From assembly GCA_027596035.1 (NCBI GenBank), contig JADGJA010000015.1, positions 1 through 64,000 of the forward strand: a stretch of 64,000 bases of DNA, in the 5' to 3' direction. This document shows positions 11,163 through 21,377 of this stretch, piece by piece. The notes under the pieces are model-generated. The model did not search any database. It was not told where the DNA came from and worked only from the letters and a program-made list of their open reading frames with translations. The translations under genes were made by a program, and so were the position numbers. The stretch comes from Thoreauomyces humboldtii (Eukaryota > Chytridiomycota > Chytridiomycetes > Spizellomycetales > Powellomycetaceae). Every line of letters starts with the position of its first letter. Within the stretch, counting starts at the first letter, position 1.

Positions 11163-12315
11163 CTACCAATCCAAAGTTTGCATGATGGCGTTCCCGTACT
11201 CCGAGTCACGGAAGCCGACCCATGTTCGATCTTTGGATGCTTGCACTTCACGAATGATTCGATCGTTTTCTTCCCGAGTGCTTGGGCTGGGACTTGGTGC
11301 AGCCCTCGAAATTGATGGTATCGGGACTGGCCCTTGGGGAGCATTCGGAACGGTATTAGCCTAATCGAGCATCGACCAAGGGCAGACATAGAAAGTACAG
11401 ACAGCAGTAAGAGCGCGGACAGAGCAGAAATGGCGTAAAACCGTCAGTTGTAGTAAAAGCGAAACCCCGTCGCCGACGTGCCCAGGTCATCCACCTATTC
11501 AAATCCTGGCTTACCTCGACGGTGGACCTTTTTTTCGGTGGGTGTTGCCGCGCCGGGTTTGCTTGTGATGGCGGTTGCGCTCCGGGCCTCGCCGTATCCA
11601 GATGAGTCGCCGGAGGTACGATGGACGAGCCCGGAAATGGTCGCTTGTTTGGTCTTCGCAGGTCATGCTCGGCAGAGGTCGGCGGTCGAAACGCCCCGAT
11701 CGTCTCTGATGGAGGACCTGGCCTCCCCGCACTCAGACCAGTATTGCTGCCACAGTACCTGTTTAAGCCAATGGCAAGCACATCGGTCGTTCACATCCCC
11801 ATAGCTCACCTAGAAGGTTGAGCGGGTCCCTGCAGTGGAGCCTTGGTGGCCTTGCCACGAGGGATTTGATGACTTCCATTAGGCTTCCGGGACGTTTCCT
11901 GAGGGATTGTCGCTGCGACCCGCGGTGGAGGTGGAGGGACCGGAAGAGCGGTTTCAGGTGGGTGCTGCAGGGCAGAACCAGAGTATCCCGCTAATGGAGG
12001 AACCGCGGCTACTTGTTGTGTGTACGCGGTAATCAAATTGCCGATTTCCTGTTCCTGCTCAGGAAGCAGTGCACCGGTCTGCACAAGAGCCAAAACTTGC
12101 TGCAAAACCTCTGGAGGGATGCCCTGTAGTTGCAAAGGGTGCATCTGGGGGGCGGATGGAATCTGCTGAGGGAGTAACGGCTGGCCCGCCAAGTTACCAA
12201 CGGATGGCTGCTGCCATGTTGATACCGGCGGCCCGTTGATCTGCTGCTGCTGCTGCTGTTGCTGGTGCTGGTGCTGTTGTTGCAGCATTTGTGTCTGCAT
12301 ATGCTGCTGGTCCAT
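11163..12315 (-). CDS. Q-rich uncharacterised protein
   Basis: Three minus-strand exons (11810-12315, 11515-11758, 11163-11360) close in phase to 315 aa. The start chosen is the ATG of MDQQHMQTQMLQQQHQ; the same frame stays open upstream to 12468, so a longer form is possible. The N-terminus is a glutamine tract. Next comes a helical LQGIPPEVLQQVLALVQTG...EIGNLITAY segment, then a Pro-rich basic middle. The charged C-terminus RTWVGFRDSEYGNAIMQTLDW looks constrained. I do not recognise a named family. The composition suggests a nuclear transcription or chromatin co-factor (inference). It is head-to-head with the SREBP gene. Confidence 0.7.
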
Positions 12316-12642
12316 CCTCCACGAAGGATTTCCAGAAACGGGTGCCCTCGTTTTGCCGCCTGATTTCCTATTGTACGTGCGCAGTCTCCGACAGTAAAAC
12401 AGTGGTCCGATGAGAAAGTTTTTGCACGTCGTTCGTTGCCGTCGCATCTGGCCACCCACCCAGACCACCGCCGCATCATGTAGGTATTAGACCGCACACC
12501 TTCGCATGTCACTCCGCCCCCCGTACATAATATCCAGCAGCATTCCCACACACACTCCCGGACGGGCAGCATCAACACCGCCTCGGACCTGCCAACCATC
12601 CTAGGCACCCCCCTCCCCCCTCCGTCTTCAGCCAACGTCGTC
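12316..12642. promoter_or_regulatory. Divergent promoter region between the Q-rich gene and SREBP
   Basis: 327 bp separate the two proposed start codons. It is pyrimidine-rich near the SREBP start (CACCCCCCTCCCCCCTCC near 12605). I see no clear TATA box or sterol-response element match. Part of it may be 5' UTR or an upstream extension of the minus-strand frame. Confidence 0.4.
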
Positions 12643-15600
12643 ATGCAGTCACTAGCTCCACAGTACCAGCAGCTGCCCGCATTCACCCTCGGAAACCCTC
12701 ACCAGCAGCAGCAACAGCTTCAACAACAGCAGCAGGATGAGGAAGGCGAGGATCCTTACCTTGCTGGTTTTCAGGCGGGCGCCGCCGCCGCCGCCGCCGC
12801 GAGAGCGGCTGCAAACAACGCTCGGAACAATCCCGTCCAGATGCATCAACAGCAACAGCAGCAGCAGCAAACACAACAACACCTCCAGGCGCCGGCCAAT
12901 CCAGTCGAATACCACATAGCAGCAGCGGCAGCAGCGGCGGCAGCGGCGGCGGCAGGCAGGCCGTACATTCTGTCTCAGCAGCCACATCACCAACAATGGC
13001 CGTACAGCATGCACGCGGATGCCATCTCGATGCCGTTGCAATCCACTCCATCGCTCATGGCCCCTGCTTTACCGTACGGATATGCTTCATATCCTGCTCT
13101 GCAGGAACCTGACCCTTTCACAGCCTATACCACGCTACCGGGCGTGTCCGATGCTCTGCCCGTGGAAGCCAACTCGTTCTCATATCTCGACACTCTGAAC
13201 TTGGACGCTGACTTTAGCATGCTGACGGACCAGATCCTGAACGATGCCCTGCCAACTCCGTCACACGATTTTGCAACCTCTTCGAAGCGATCGGCGCAGA
13301 CTCTCGACACCGAGCCTCGGGCGACAAAGAAAAAGAAGAACACAAAAAAGGTGGAAGCGGAGCTTGGAACCGATGGACAACCCGTGAAGCCAAGACGCAA
13401 GTCTCGATCAAAAGTTACCGCCAACCTCGAGACGTCAGTCCCCACTTTGACCGAAAAGGCGATTTCGTCTCACGGCCCGGAGCCTTCGGATCTGGTGGTG
13501 CCTCGGGTGGAACCGATGGAAGGTTCTCTTTCTCCCTCTGTGAAGACCGTCGACATGGCGGCCGTCCTTTCCATGCCGACTCCCCCGTCTCATCCGACGT
13601 CGCCCATGCAAAGTCCACCTCCGCTGTCAACCCTGTCCCCAGAACTCCAGACAGCCAGTCTGTTCATTCCGTCGCCAACCTCCACAGCTCCGCCGACCGG
13701 GACTAATCAGTCTGCTACGATGCAACCCATGATGCTGCCACCGGCCGAGTTTACCGTTGGTCCCACTTCGGCTCCAGCAGCAGAGGCCCGAGTACCGGGA
13801 AGCTTCAGCGGCCCTGCGACGGTTGTCAAAGACTTGACGCAGGCACCAGGCCTGCGCTTGATGAAGCCCGGGCAGGTCAACGGCGTCACCCAGATCATCA
13901 AGCATCAGCGCAAGGTGGCTCACAACGCCATCGAACGCAGGTATCGCAACAACATCAACGACCGCATCACGGAACTACGTCTGGTAGTCCCTGCTCTCAA
14001 TGGACCCAAGATACGTGACGCGAAGGGATCCAAGCGGAATCGCGGCGAGGAGGACAGCTCGTCTGAAGACGATGCAGAGGCCGAGCTGATGGACGGGGTT
14101 CCGGCGGCAAAGAAGCTAAACAAGGCTACTATCCTGAAGAAGAGTACCGAGTACATCCTGTACCTGAAGGCATCGAATCAACTGATTGTTGAGGAAAACA
14201 CGCGACTCCGGAGCGTGATCGAATCGATGGGCGGCTCTGAGATACTCAAGAAGCACGACCTTCACCAGCAGCAACAGCATGAGATGCAGATGCAGCAGGA
14301 GGAGCAACGACAGGCTGCTTATGATTCTGGCCAGTCCACTGGCGAAGAACGTGTTCCCAAGTCCTCCGAGAGCTCGAACTCGGGCTCCACGTCACCAGAA
14401 CCCTCAAGCCCTCGTGAGGATCCACAGAGCATGCGCATGATGGTCTTGTGCGGCATGTGCGTTGGTGTCCTCTGGGCTCCCAACCCGTTCTCAGATGTCA
14501 CGGGTCACATCCACAGTGCCGGAAAGGTCTTCGACGCGCCTGGCGCACCGTCGACGGCTCGTCCGCTGCAGCATCTGGGAGCTCTTGCCGCATCCGTTCC
14601 GCTACTTTACGCTCTCGCGAAGCTGGTCTTTGTGATCGTATGCATGTACAACGTCCTGACCTGGGTCTCACCAAAAAGGAGAAAGGGTGTCACGTCGTCG
14701 ATCGCGGCCGCTACTGTTGCGGCTCAAGCGAGTGTGTCGTTCGTGTCTTATTCAGAACGGTGGCGACAGCTTTGCGCTTTGCAGAACCGTGCCACCGGCT
14801 CGGTCGGTTTCTTCGGAGTGTCCGCTGAGCTCATCAAGTACTTGTTGGGCTCTTGGGTTGGTGGTCGCGACCCAGCTTACTGGGCAAGCATTCACAAGCT
14901 TGTGATTGGCGTCGTGGAAGCCGACTTGCGCGGAGGTAGGCAATCGGTGGACCTGCAAACACGCGACGAAAGCCGTTCTCTTACCGTTGTTGCTTCTGCA
15001 GAAAACACGACAACTACATCGACTCACAAGACATTCCTTGCACTGCACTTGCTTGGTGTTGCCAACCGATGTACCTCCCTCTCTCCATCCGATATCGCAC
15101 GCAGCTACTTGTTCGCCGCAATGGAATTCAAGATGGCGGCCATCCGCACATCTGGGTTCGTTGCAACCGCATTCCTCAACCGTCTTGCCAGTGAATGGCT
15201 CGCCGCTTCTATCTCGTCACAAGGACTCGCCTGGTTGAACGGATGCAGTCGTAAGGGCATTCAGGATCTCTTCCACCATGACGACCAGTGGACCCAAGCT
15301 CCGAACCCCATCGCGGCACTGCGGGAACAGGTCGACCAGGCCACCATCCGCACCGTCCTCCTTTCCAAAAACGCCATCGCCGGCCTCCTGCCGACGACCG
15401 CCGACGCGATCTCGAACGCCACGCTCCTGAAGCGCATGCTCGAGTCACCTGCCAACGCGAGGAGCCCGATGCCCGCCCTCATCGTCATGGGTCTCCTCGC
15501 CGCGGGATCGACCGACCAGGCCACCAACATCCTCGGTCGCCTCGTGGCCACCAAGCAGCTCGGACGGAGGGTGGGACTCTGTCTCCTCGTGAAGGCTGCG

Positions 15601-15951
15601 GCCGCCACGGCCGTGTCGGGCGAAGGCGACAAGGGAAAGAGCGAGGATGCTAGGATCGCGGTCGACAGGCTTGTCGTCGGACTCGCTACCGAGTTGGCGG
15701 AGGACGATGACGAGGAGGCAAAGGAAGGGGATGGCGTTGTGGATGGCTGCGTCGAGTTCCTTGCTCTTGGGTGGGCCGTCAAGGGGATTCAGATGGTGGA
15801 GACGGTGGCATCGGGGGACAAGTCTGCAGCTCGATGCGCTTGGAGGATGCGAACGGTGTTGAGGAAGGTCATCGCCTCGGCACCTGGAGAGGAAGGACGG
15901 GAAGTGGGAAGGGAGCTCGCTCGGTGCTATCGCAAGATCTGCGCCAAGTGA
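12643..15951 (+). CDS. sre1: Sterol regulatory element-binding protein (SREBP)
   Basis: ER-membrane-anchored transcription factor; in fungi SREBP controls sterol synthesis and adaptation to low oxygen after proteolytic release. The gene has no intron and encodes 1102 aa. The N-terminus has Q and A runs. The bHLH-zipper spans about residues 420-525: KVAHNAIERRYRNNINDRI contains the tyrosine that marks SREBPs (most bHLH proteins have Arg there). A long acidic loop (EEDSSSEDDAEAE) splits the HLH. It ends with KLNKATILKKSTEYILYLK and a leucine zipper. Two hydrophobic segments follow at about 598-617 and 645-672 (LLYALAKLVFVIVCMYNVL), with a ~430-residue C-terminal domain that in the family binds SCAP. 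All expected parts are present. It is an unusually long intronless gene beside intron-rich neighbours. Confidence 0.95.
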   Translation: MQSLAPQYQQLPAFTLGNPHQQQQQLQQQQQDEEGEDPYLAGFQAGAAAAAAARAAANNARNNPVQMHQQQQQQQQTQQHLQAPANPVEYHIAAAAAAAAAAAAGRPYILSQQPHHQQWPYSMHADAISMPLQSTPSLMAPALPYGYASYPALQEPDPFTAYTTLPGVSDALPVEANSFSYLDTLNLDADFSMLTDQILNDALPTPSHDFATSSKRSAQTLDTEPRATKKKKNTKKVEAELGTDGQPVKPRRKSRSKVTANLETSVPTLTEKAISSHGPEPSDLVVPRVEPMEGSLSPSVKTVDMAAVLSMPTPPSHPTSPMQSPPPLSTLSPELQTASLFIPSPTSTAPPTGTNQSATMQPMMLPPAEFTVGPTSAPAAEARVPGSFSGPATVVKDLTQAPGLRLMKPGQVNGVTQIIKHQRKVAHNAIERRYRNNINDRITELRLVVPALNGPKIRDAKGSKRNRGEEDSSSEDDAEAELMDGVPAAKKLNKATILKKSTEYILYLKASNQLIVEENTRLRSVIESMGGSEILKKHDLHQQQQHEMQMQQEEQRQAAYDSGQSTGEERVPKSSESSNSGSTSPEPSSPREDPQSMRMMVLCGMCVGVLWAPNPFSDVTGHIHSAGKVFDAPGAPSTARPLQHLGALAASVPLLYALAKLVFVIVCMYNVLTWVSPKRRKGVTSSIAAATVAAQASVSFVSYSERWRQLCALQNRATGSVGFFGVSAELIKYLLGSWVGGRDPAYWASIHKLVIGVVEADLRGGRQSVDLQTRDESRSLTVVASAENTTTTSTHKTFLALHLLGVANRCTSLSPSDIARSYLFAAMEFKMAAIRTSGFVATAFLNRLASEWLAASISSQGLAWLNGCSRKGIQDLFHHDDQWTQAPNPIAALREQVDQATIRTVLLSKNAIAGLLPTTADAISNATLLKRMLESPANARSPMPALIVMGLLAAGSTDQATNILGRLVATKQLGRRVGLCLLVKAAAATAVSGEGDKGKSEDARIAVDRLVVGLATELAEDDDEEAKEGDGVVDGCVEFLALGWAVKGIQMVETVASGDKSAARCAWRMRTVLRKVIASAPGEEGREVGRELARCYRKICAK

Positions 15952-16333
15952 AGGCGAATGTGTATCGTGACGCTTCTGTTATTCCCTGATTGTGTACTGT
16001 TATTTTTGAAGGCTATCGTGCTATGCCATTGTCCCGGACCTATCATCAGAACTCCCAACCGCAGGAGGATGGGAAAGGGCGAAGAACGTGACTACGACGT
16101 TCTTGATGTTCACGTATTCAACAAGTTTTATGTACAGGCGGAGTGCGCTCTCACTCCCTAGCGATACGAGAAGTGTGCTTGTAAAACAAGCAACCAACTA
16201 CTGCAGAACTACGCGAATTGATGGCGGCGCACGCCGAATTCAGCGCATCCGAGATATGCATCAGAAGGAAACGAAGACCGTTCTCATTGTTCTTCGAAGC
16301 GGTACGTGTTTTCCTAAAAGTGAACGGGTCAAC
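15952..16333. other. Intergenic region between SREBP and tfb5 (convergent)
   Basis: The 3' ends of SREBP and tfb5 face each other. I see no supported gene, RNA gene or repeat. Confidence 0.5.
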
Positions 16334-16650
16334 TTAGTTAGGCCCGTCTCCACCTACCGAGTAACAGCCACCTATAAGTACCTCCAGGATATCATCCAGC
16401 TTTTGTTGCAACCAGTCAAGGACCGATGGGTCTAGGACGTTCGCGCCCGAGACGAGAGCATGGAAGCATCAGCGTGCAGCGCTCCCGTGCCCTAGCACAT
16501 GCAGATTTACCGATGAAGAGATGCGTCTCGTCCAATACTTCGTAGATGAACCTGCTCTCGTTGTTCTCCGCTCGTTTGCTATCCAGGTCTTGCACAATCT
16601 GCTTGACTGCTGGGTCGCTTGAAGCGGGACAAGACGTAAGCTCAAAATGT
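16334..16650 (-). CDS. tfb5: TFIIH subunit Tfb5 (TTDA homologue), start exon unresolved
   Basis: Small TFIIH subunit that stabilises the complex for transcription and nucleotide excision repair. The minus strand reads LTSCPASSDPAVKQIVQDLD...ESRFIYEVLDETHLFI. This aligns with the family pattern in which a ..CDP..KQ.. motif comes before ..F.I.D.DDTH.... The intron 16432-16510 (GTAAAT...CTAG) joins in phase to DPSVLDWLQQKLDDILEVL and a TAA at 16334-16336. The total of about 75-80 residues matches the family (about 70). The first exon with the ATG was not identified with confidence; it lies between about 16640 and 16760. The gene is divergent from the ABC1-kinase gene. It is easily missed because no exon exceeds 150 nt. 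Confidence 0.7.
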
Positions 16651-16815
16651 CCCCAATGGCACAGCGGCACGTGGTTCCATCGCTACCATTCAAGGAGAAG
16701 GCCGTTATTGGCGCACACCATCGGTGCTAGTAAAGGTTGCAGTCAGAACTTTCATCGTACAATGTGCAAGGTCGGTGGACGGGTTTCGTCATGACTGGCC
16801 TCGCGGAGGCTGGCT

Positions 16816-18867
16816 GTGCAACTTGATTCCAGACCTTCACCACGCAACCATTCCCCCATAGTTTCTCCACACGAGCGTACCCAGCATTCCCCAATATCAG
16901 CCGACATGCCCGGGGTGAAGGTTGCGATGGCACGGCCGTATGTGAATCTCGTCTGCCGCATCCGAAGTCAACCGCAGTGGCGGAGTGTCTCGTATCCGCT
17001 CGCGAACTCGGGTCTGTCTTGGAAGCTTCGGGTGATGACCCGCCGAGCCCATACTGCTCCTCCTCCTCCTCCGTCCCCTCCTCCCTCAGCTTCTCCGCGG
17101 AGGGCATCGTTTGGTCGGTACCTTCTGAGCGGATGTCTGGCCTTCTTTGCTGGAACAGCTGGCGGACTTTATCTGTATGACCGGGAAAACTTCGAGCACA
17201 ACCGCCTTGCTCTGCTTCGAAGCTATCGAGCGGGAATGACGGGTCTGGCGATGGGAGTCGACTACAAGTGGTCTCTGCGACGCGGTCCGGATGTGCTGGG
17301 AAAGGAGGAGTATGAGAAGGTCAAGGGAGAGTGTCATCAGAGATGTGCCGAAAGGATGCTGGATCTTTGCAAAGCCAACCAGGGCATCTATGTCAAATTG
17401 GGCCAGCACGTCGCCGCTATGGTCTTCCTACTTCCCGAACAGTACACTCAGACGATGCGGCCGCTTCAGGATCGCTGCCCTGCGACCCCTCTCGAGGACA
17501 TCGAGGCTCTATTCCAGCAGGATCTGGGATGCTCGACGGGTGATATGTTCCTTCATTTCGACCCGAACCCCCTCGGAGTCGCGTCCCTCGCTCAGGTCCA
17601 TCGTGCGACTCTCTTGACGGGCCAGGAAGTGGCTGTCAAAGTCCAGCATCCTTACCTGGATGAGTACGCCCCAGTGGACATTGCGACCACAGCCCTTCTC
17701 GTTCGCATCGCCAAACGTCTTTTCGACGACTTTGACTTTGAGTGGTTGGCCGAGGAGATGCAAACAAGTCTTCCACAAGAGCTCGACTTTGTCAACGAAG
17801 CAGCCAACGCCAACAAGGTCCGCGGACTCTTCTCCGACAGCCAGACGCTTCACATCCCGGACGTCTACTGGGCAGCCCATCGGGTTCTGATAATGGAATA
17901 CGCGAACGGCGGCAAGATTGACGACCTGGCGTACTACCGGTCCCATGGGATCGACCCAGCAGCTGTCTCCGCAGAGTTGAGCAAGGTCTACTCGGAAATG
18001 ATCTACGTTCACGGGTTCGTCCACTGCGACCCACATCCTGGGAACGTGTTCGTGAGACCGCGCAGACCATCTTCCTTCCTCGCGCGCGTGCCCGTAATCA
18101 GACATCTTCTCCCCGCCTCCTGGACCCGGAACTTTGAGATCGTTCTCCTGGACCACGGCCTCTACCGGCAACTGACTGACCGATTCCGACTGGATTACGC
18201 CCATCTCTGGGCATCCATCCTGAACGGCGATGAGAAAGGCATCCTCACCTACAGTTACCGGCTCTTCACCCACGACAACCCCAGACCCGAGGCTCGGGAC
18301 GGCATCGACCACCACCGTCTGTTCGCCAGCATGCTGACGGGTCGATCCTGGGACGTGATCTCGTCTCCCAGCAACGGTTCGGGTGGCGGCGGTTCCAGCA
18401 ACGGCGGGATGGGCCTGGCGGCGGTGCGGACTCGAAAGGAGCAGGACACGATCAGGAACAAGGCGGGGACCACGGCGTTCCTCGTCGCCATCGCCGACAT
18501 CCTGGCCAAGCTTCCCCGTGAGCTTCTCCTCCTCCTCAAGACCAACGACCTTCTCAGGGCCGTCGACGAATCCCTCGGCGTCGGGGCGGGCGGTTCCGGC
18601 GGGGACGGCGTCATGGAGCATGTGATGCGGACGGTCGGCGTCATGGGATGGTACTGCGCCAGGGCGATACGGGAGGAGAAGGTGGGAGAGGTCAGGGAGA
18701 GCGGGACCTGGGTGTGGTTGCGACCCGCGTATTGGAACGCGCAATACGAGTTTTGGAAAGTTGGCTGCAAGGTGTGGGCGCTGGGTGTTTGGATACGAGG
18801 CAGGAAAGTGACTAGATGGATCGGGGGCGGGAAAGCACAGCTGGTTCCCCCGCTGGACACTATATGA
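16816..18867 (+). CDS. Mitochondrial ABC1/UbiB (ADCK1-type) atypical kinase
   Basis: UbiB-family atypical kinase. Closest in layout to ADCK1 and yeast Mcp2 (Cqd2), an inner-membrane protein linked to coenzyme Q and lipid handling. Intronless, 683 aa from 16816; ATGs at 16909 and 16930 are also possible. From 16909 the N-terminus is Arg-rich and non-acidic like a mitochondrial presequence. A hydrophobic stretch (GRYLLSGCLAFFAGTAGGLYLY) comes before the kinase domain. Signatures: the KxGQ motif in YVKLGQHVAAM, the modified nucleotide loop VASLAQVHRA, the lysine in EVAVKVQHP, HCDPHPGNVFV (catalytic loop) and LLDHGLYRQL (metal-binding DxG replaced by DHG). A Gly/Ser-rich loop near 18365-18415 is lineage-specific. 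The protein appears intact. Confidence 0.9.
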   Translation: MQLDSRPSPRNHSPIVSPHERTQHSPISADMPGVKVAMARPYVNLVCRIRSQPQWRSVSYPLANSGLSWKLRVMTRRAHTAPPPPPSPPPSASPRRASFGRYLLSGCLAFFAGTAGGLYLYDRENFEHNRLALLRSYRAGMTGLAMGVDYKWSLRRGPDVLGKEEYEKVKGECHQRCAERMLDLCKANQGIYVKLGQHVAAMVFLLPEQYTQTMRPLQDRCPATPLEDIEALFQQDLGCSTGDMFLHFDPNPLGVASLAQVHRATLLTGQEVAVKVQHPYLDEYAPVDIATTALLVRIAKRLFDDFDFEWLAEEMQTSLPQELDFVNEAANANKVRGLFSDSQTLHIPDVYWAAHRVLIMEYANGGKIDDLAYYRSHGIDPAAVSAELSKVYSEMIYVHGFVHCDPHPGNVFVRPRRPSSFLARVPVIRHLLPASWTRNFEIVLLDHGLYRQLTDRFRLDYAHLWASILNGDEKGILTYSYRLFTHDNPRPEARDGIDHHRLFASMLTGRSWDVISSPSNGSGGGGSSNGGMGLAAVRTRKEQDTIRNKAGTTAFLVAIADILAKLPRELLLLLKTNDLLRAVDESLGVGAGGSGGDGVMEHVMRTVGVMGWYCARAIREEKVGEVRESGTWVWLRPAYWNAQYEFWKVGCKVWALGVWIRGRKVTRWIGGGKAQLVPPLDTI

Positions 18868-19245
18868 AAGACACATGGGAGCTTCTTCCCTTCCTCGTAA
18901 CTAGCATTTGTGCGTAGCAGTTCTGGCTGACTCGATCATGTTAACGACGAATGATCAGAAGCAGGAAGGAGGGGAAGAACAGGGGAACGAAGCACCAGAA
19001 AGAGCAAGGAAACGAAATCGGCAACGACGTAGAAGTGGGGCGTAAAAAGAACCTCTCTCAGCAGCACAGAAGACAAGCGCTCAGCTAAACTGATATGTTC
19101 CTGCACAGTGGCAGCAAATCGGGATGAGCCACGACACGGCAGACACGGCACACAAGAGATGGGCGATTGCAGCGGTGTTTATGCTTTGAAGAATGCAGTC
19201 CTTATCACTAGCAAGATAGACAGATGAAATTGTAATCCTTCCCAA
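18868..19245. other. Convergent intergenic region
   Basis: 3' regions of the ABC1 kinase (plus) and cactin (minus). No gene or repeat supported. Confidence 0.5.
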
Positions 19246-21377
19246 TCACCGCCGATAGTAATGCCTCTTGAAATGGAACCATAGCTGCAACACGCCCCGG
19301 TCGTAGCTGCTCCTGAAACCCTTCTTGTGCGAAAACTCCCACTCGCGGTTGACGATCCGGAAGGCGATGTCCTCGTAAGGCGGACCGGCTTTGAAACGGA
19401 GGATGATGGTGTCGGGAAACCCGGCGTCCTTTTCCCGAGAGTAGGTAGGCGCAACCTGCTTGTCGAGGAGGTCTGGGTAGAAGATGTTGAATTTGTAGCC
19501 TTGTACGACCTGGAAAAGCAACCTGCATGAGCCTTCGTTTTGGGTTTGATGTGAATATCGTAGATGGCGTTCCGTACCTTTGGAGGCGGGTTGTCGCCAT
19601 CGTAATGCGTCTGATTGTACTTGTTCCATTCGTAACCGGTATGGACACGGTTGAAGTACCTGGGCTTGCGGGGCCTGTACTTGTCGTGCCACAGATACGT
19701 GTCCTGTGAAGCTGAGATGACAACGGCCTCCTCGTTGAAAGCATCCTCGTCCAATCCCATGTTCTCGGCGGCCTCCCTGATGAAGGCCTTTTCGGCCGCA
19801 TCTTCGAGGGATGACCCTGACCGTAGCGCCGCGGCTGTTGCCGGTGCGAGAGCTGGCTGAGTCACGGCGAGAGACTGGGAAATGGAGTCACGCAAGGCAG
19901 CCAGGGTTGCTATGAACTCGTCGGGGGTAGTGATTGTGTAGGTAGCGAGATCGGATTTGGAGGCGTTCTTGACGAGGACCGGACTCATCTCGCGGAGGTA
20001 AGGTTCCGGATCGTCATCTTCAGAGTCCTCAGCCGGGTCTGCTGCTCCGGGAGCGAGGTCGACGGGAACGTGATCGTGTTCGTCTTCAGGTTGCTCCCGA
20101 CGGAACTGAATCTGCTGAGTGGCGACCGGCGCCTCCTCTGCCCCGCTGACCTGCATTTCACGCAGCCAATCAAGTCGCTTTCGAAGGAGGAACGAATGCA
20201 TGTCGCGTAGTTTGGCCTTGGCCTTCCAAACGACAAGTGCCCGGATCGCGGTTTCCCAGTACTCGATGTCGATGGGTCCGCCCTCGCCAAGTTTCTTGTC
20301 AATCTGCTTTTGCAGAAGGTCGAGCTGAGCGAGGGACTTGTTGGCGAACATGCTCTCGATGTCAGCCGCCACTGACTTGTTAACCCCCGTCCGCGTCGCG
20401 TCAGAAGAGGTGGCTTCGGAGCGATGTCTGCCAAGTTCATCATCGCAGACAACGATCATTGCCTCCCAAAAGCGCGTGTTTTCGTCATCGGTCTCGAGGG
20501 AAAGGTACAGCTGAATGTCTTTATGTAGCTCCTCGACCTCTTCTGCGACGAGATTGCGGAAGATCAGGTAAGGCTCCTCCACACCCATCTCCAGACCCAT
20601 GGCATCAAACTCCTCAGCAATCCTTGTGTCGCTCGCGAGACTAAGGTTCATGGCTAGAATATCGATAGGCTTCGCGCGCCCCTCTTTGATCCTAATCTGC
20701 GCCCGCGTCTTGGCTTGGTTCAGGTGAAATTCGTTCTCCTTCGCCTCCCAGTCGCCCATGGCAGCCCGATCCTGCTCTCGCTGAAGTCTCGCAGCCTCCT
20801 GTTCTCTCAGCTGCATCTCCTCCTCGCGCTCGTTCCGTCGTCGCTTGAGCTTGTCCAGCTCGCCTTCCACCTCATCCCGCCGCGACGCGTCCCGCTGGTG
20901 ACGGGCCGTCATCGACAAGCCCTGCTTGGTTTCCTTTTCTCGCTTCTTGAGCCAAAGGAACTTTTGAGAGAGGTTGCTGTCTCCGAAAGGATTCTCGGTG
21001 TTGGAGTATCCCAGGGACGCCGACATCTGCGCGGCCAGTTGTGACTCTTTCTGGGCCTTCAGATCCTCCTTCAGCTGCTGCTTCTCGAGCTTTCGCTCTG
21101 CCTTCCGCGCTGCCCTCTGGGTGGATGTCTCCCGAGCCGCCTTCTTCTCCTTCTTGGAGGAGTCCCGTCGCGACGGTCGGTCAGCATCGCTCCCACTGTC
21201 CCTGTGTTCGCGGCTGCGAGACCTTTTTCGCCGAGAGCTGCTGCTATGCCGTGGTCGATCTCGCTCGTCATCCCTGGATCGATCCCTGCTGCGATGACCT
21301 CGACTGCTGGAGTGTCGGTGCTGGGGGGAGCGAGAGCGAGACTCGCGACGATCTCGCCGGGACGTCCGATGCTCCAT
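19246..21377 (-). CDS. CACTIN: Cactin, splicing-associated protein
   Basis: Conserved nuclear protein associated with the spliceosome (S. pombe Cay1, animal cactin). Two exons, 19578-21377 and 19246-19509, joined over a 68-nt intron, give 687 aa. The N-terminal ~85 residues are an RS/RD-rich tail. A long charged coiled-coil follows (about 85-220). Next is the cactin middle domain (NPFGDSNLSQKFLWLKK; EEPYLIFRNLVAEEVEELHKDI). The C-terminal cactin domain contains DKYRPRKPRYFNRVHTGYEWNKYNQTHYD and then, across the splice junction, PPPK-VVQGYKFNIFYPDLLDK. It ends in DRGVLQLWFHFKRHYYRR, the usual C-terminus. The start is the first ATG of the frame. Nothing is missing. Confidence 0.95.

Noticed and set aside
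15261..15782. Antisense frame of 173 codons within SREBP
   Set aside because: Overlaps the conserved SREBP C-terminal domain and has no motif of its own.
17509..18876. 455-codon open frame antisense to the ABC1-kinase gene
   Set aside because: The plus-strand frame has all kinase motifs; the antisense frame is a codon-bias shadow in GC-rich coding DNA.
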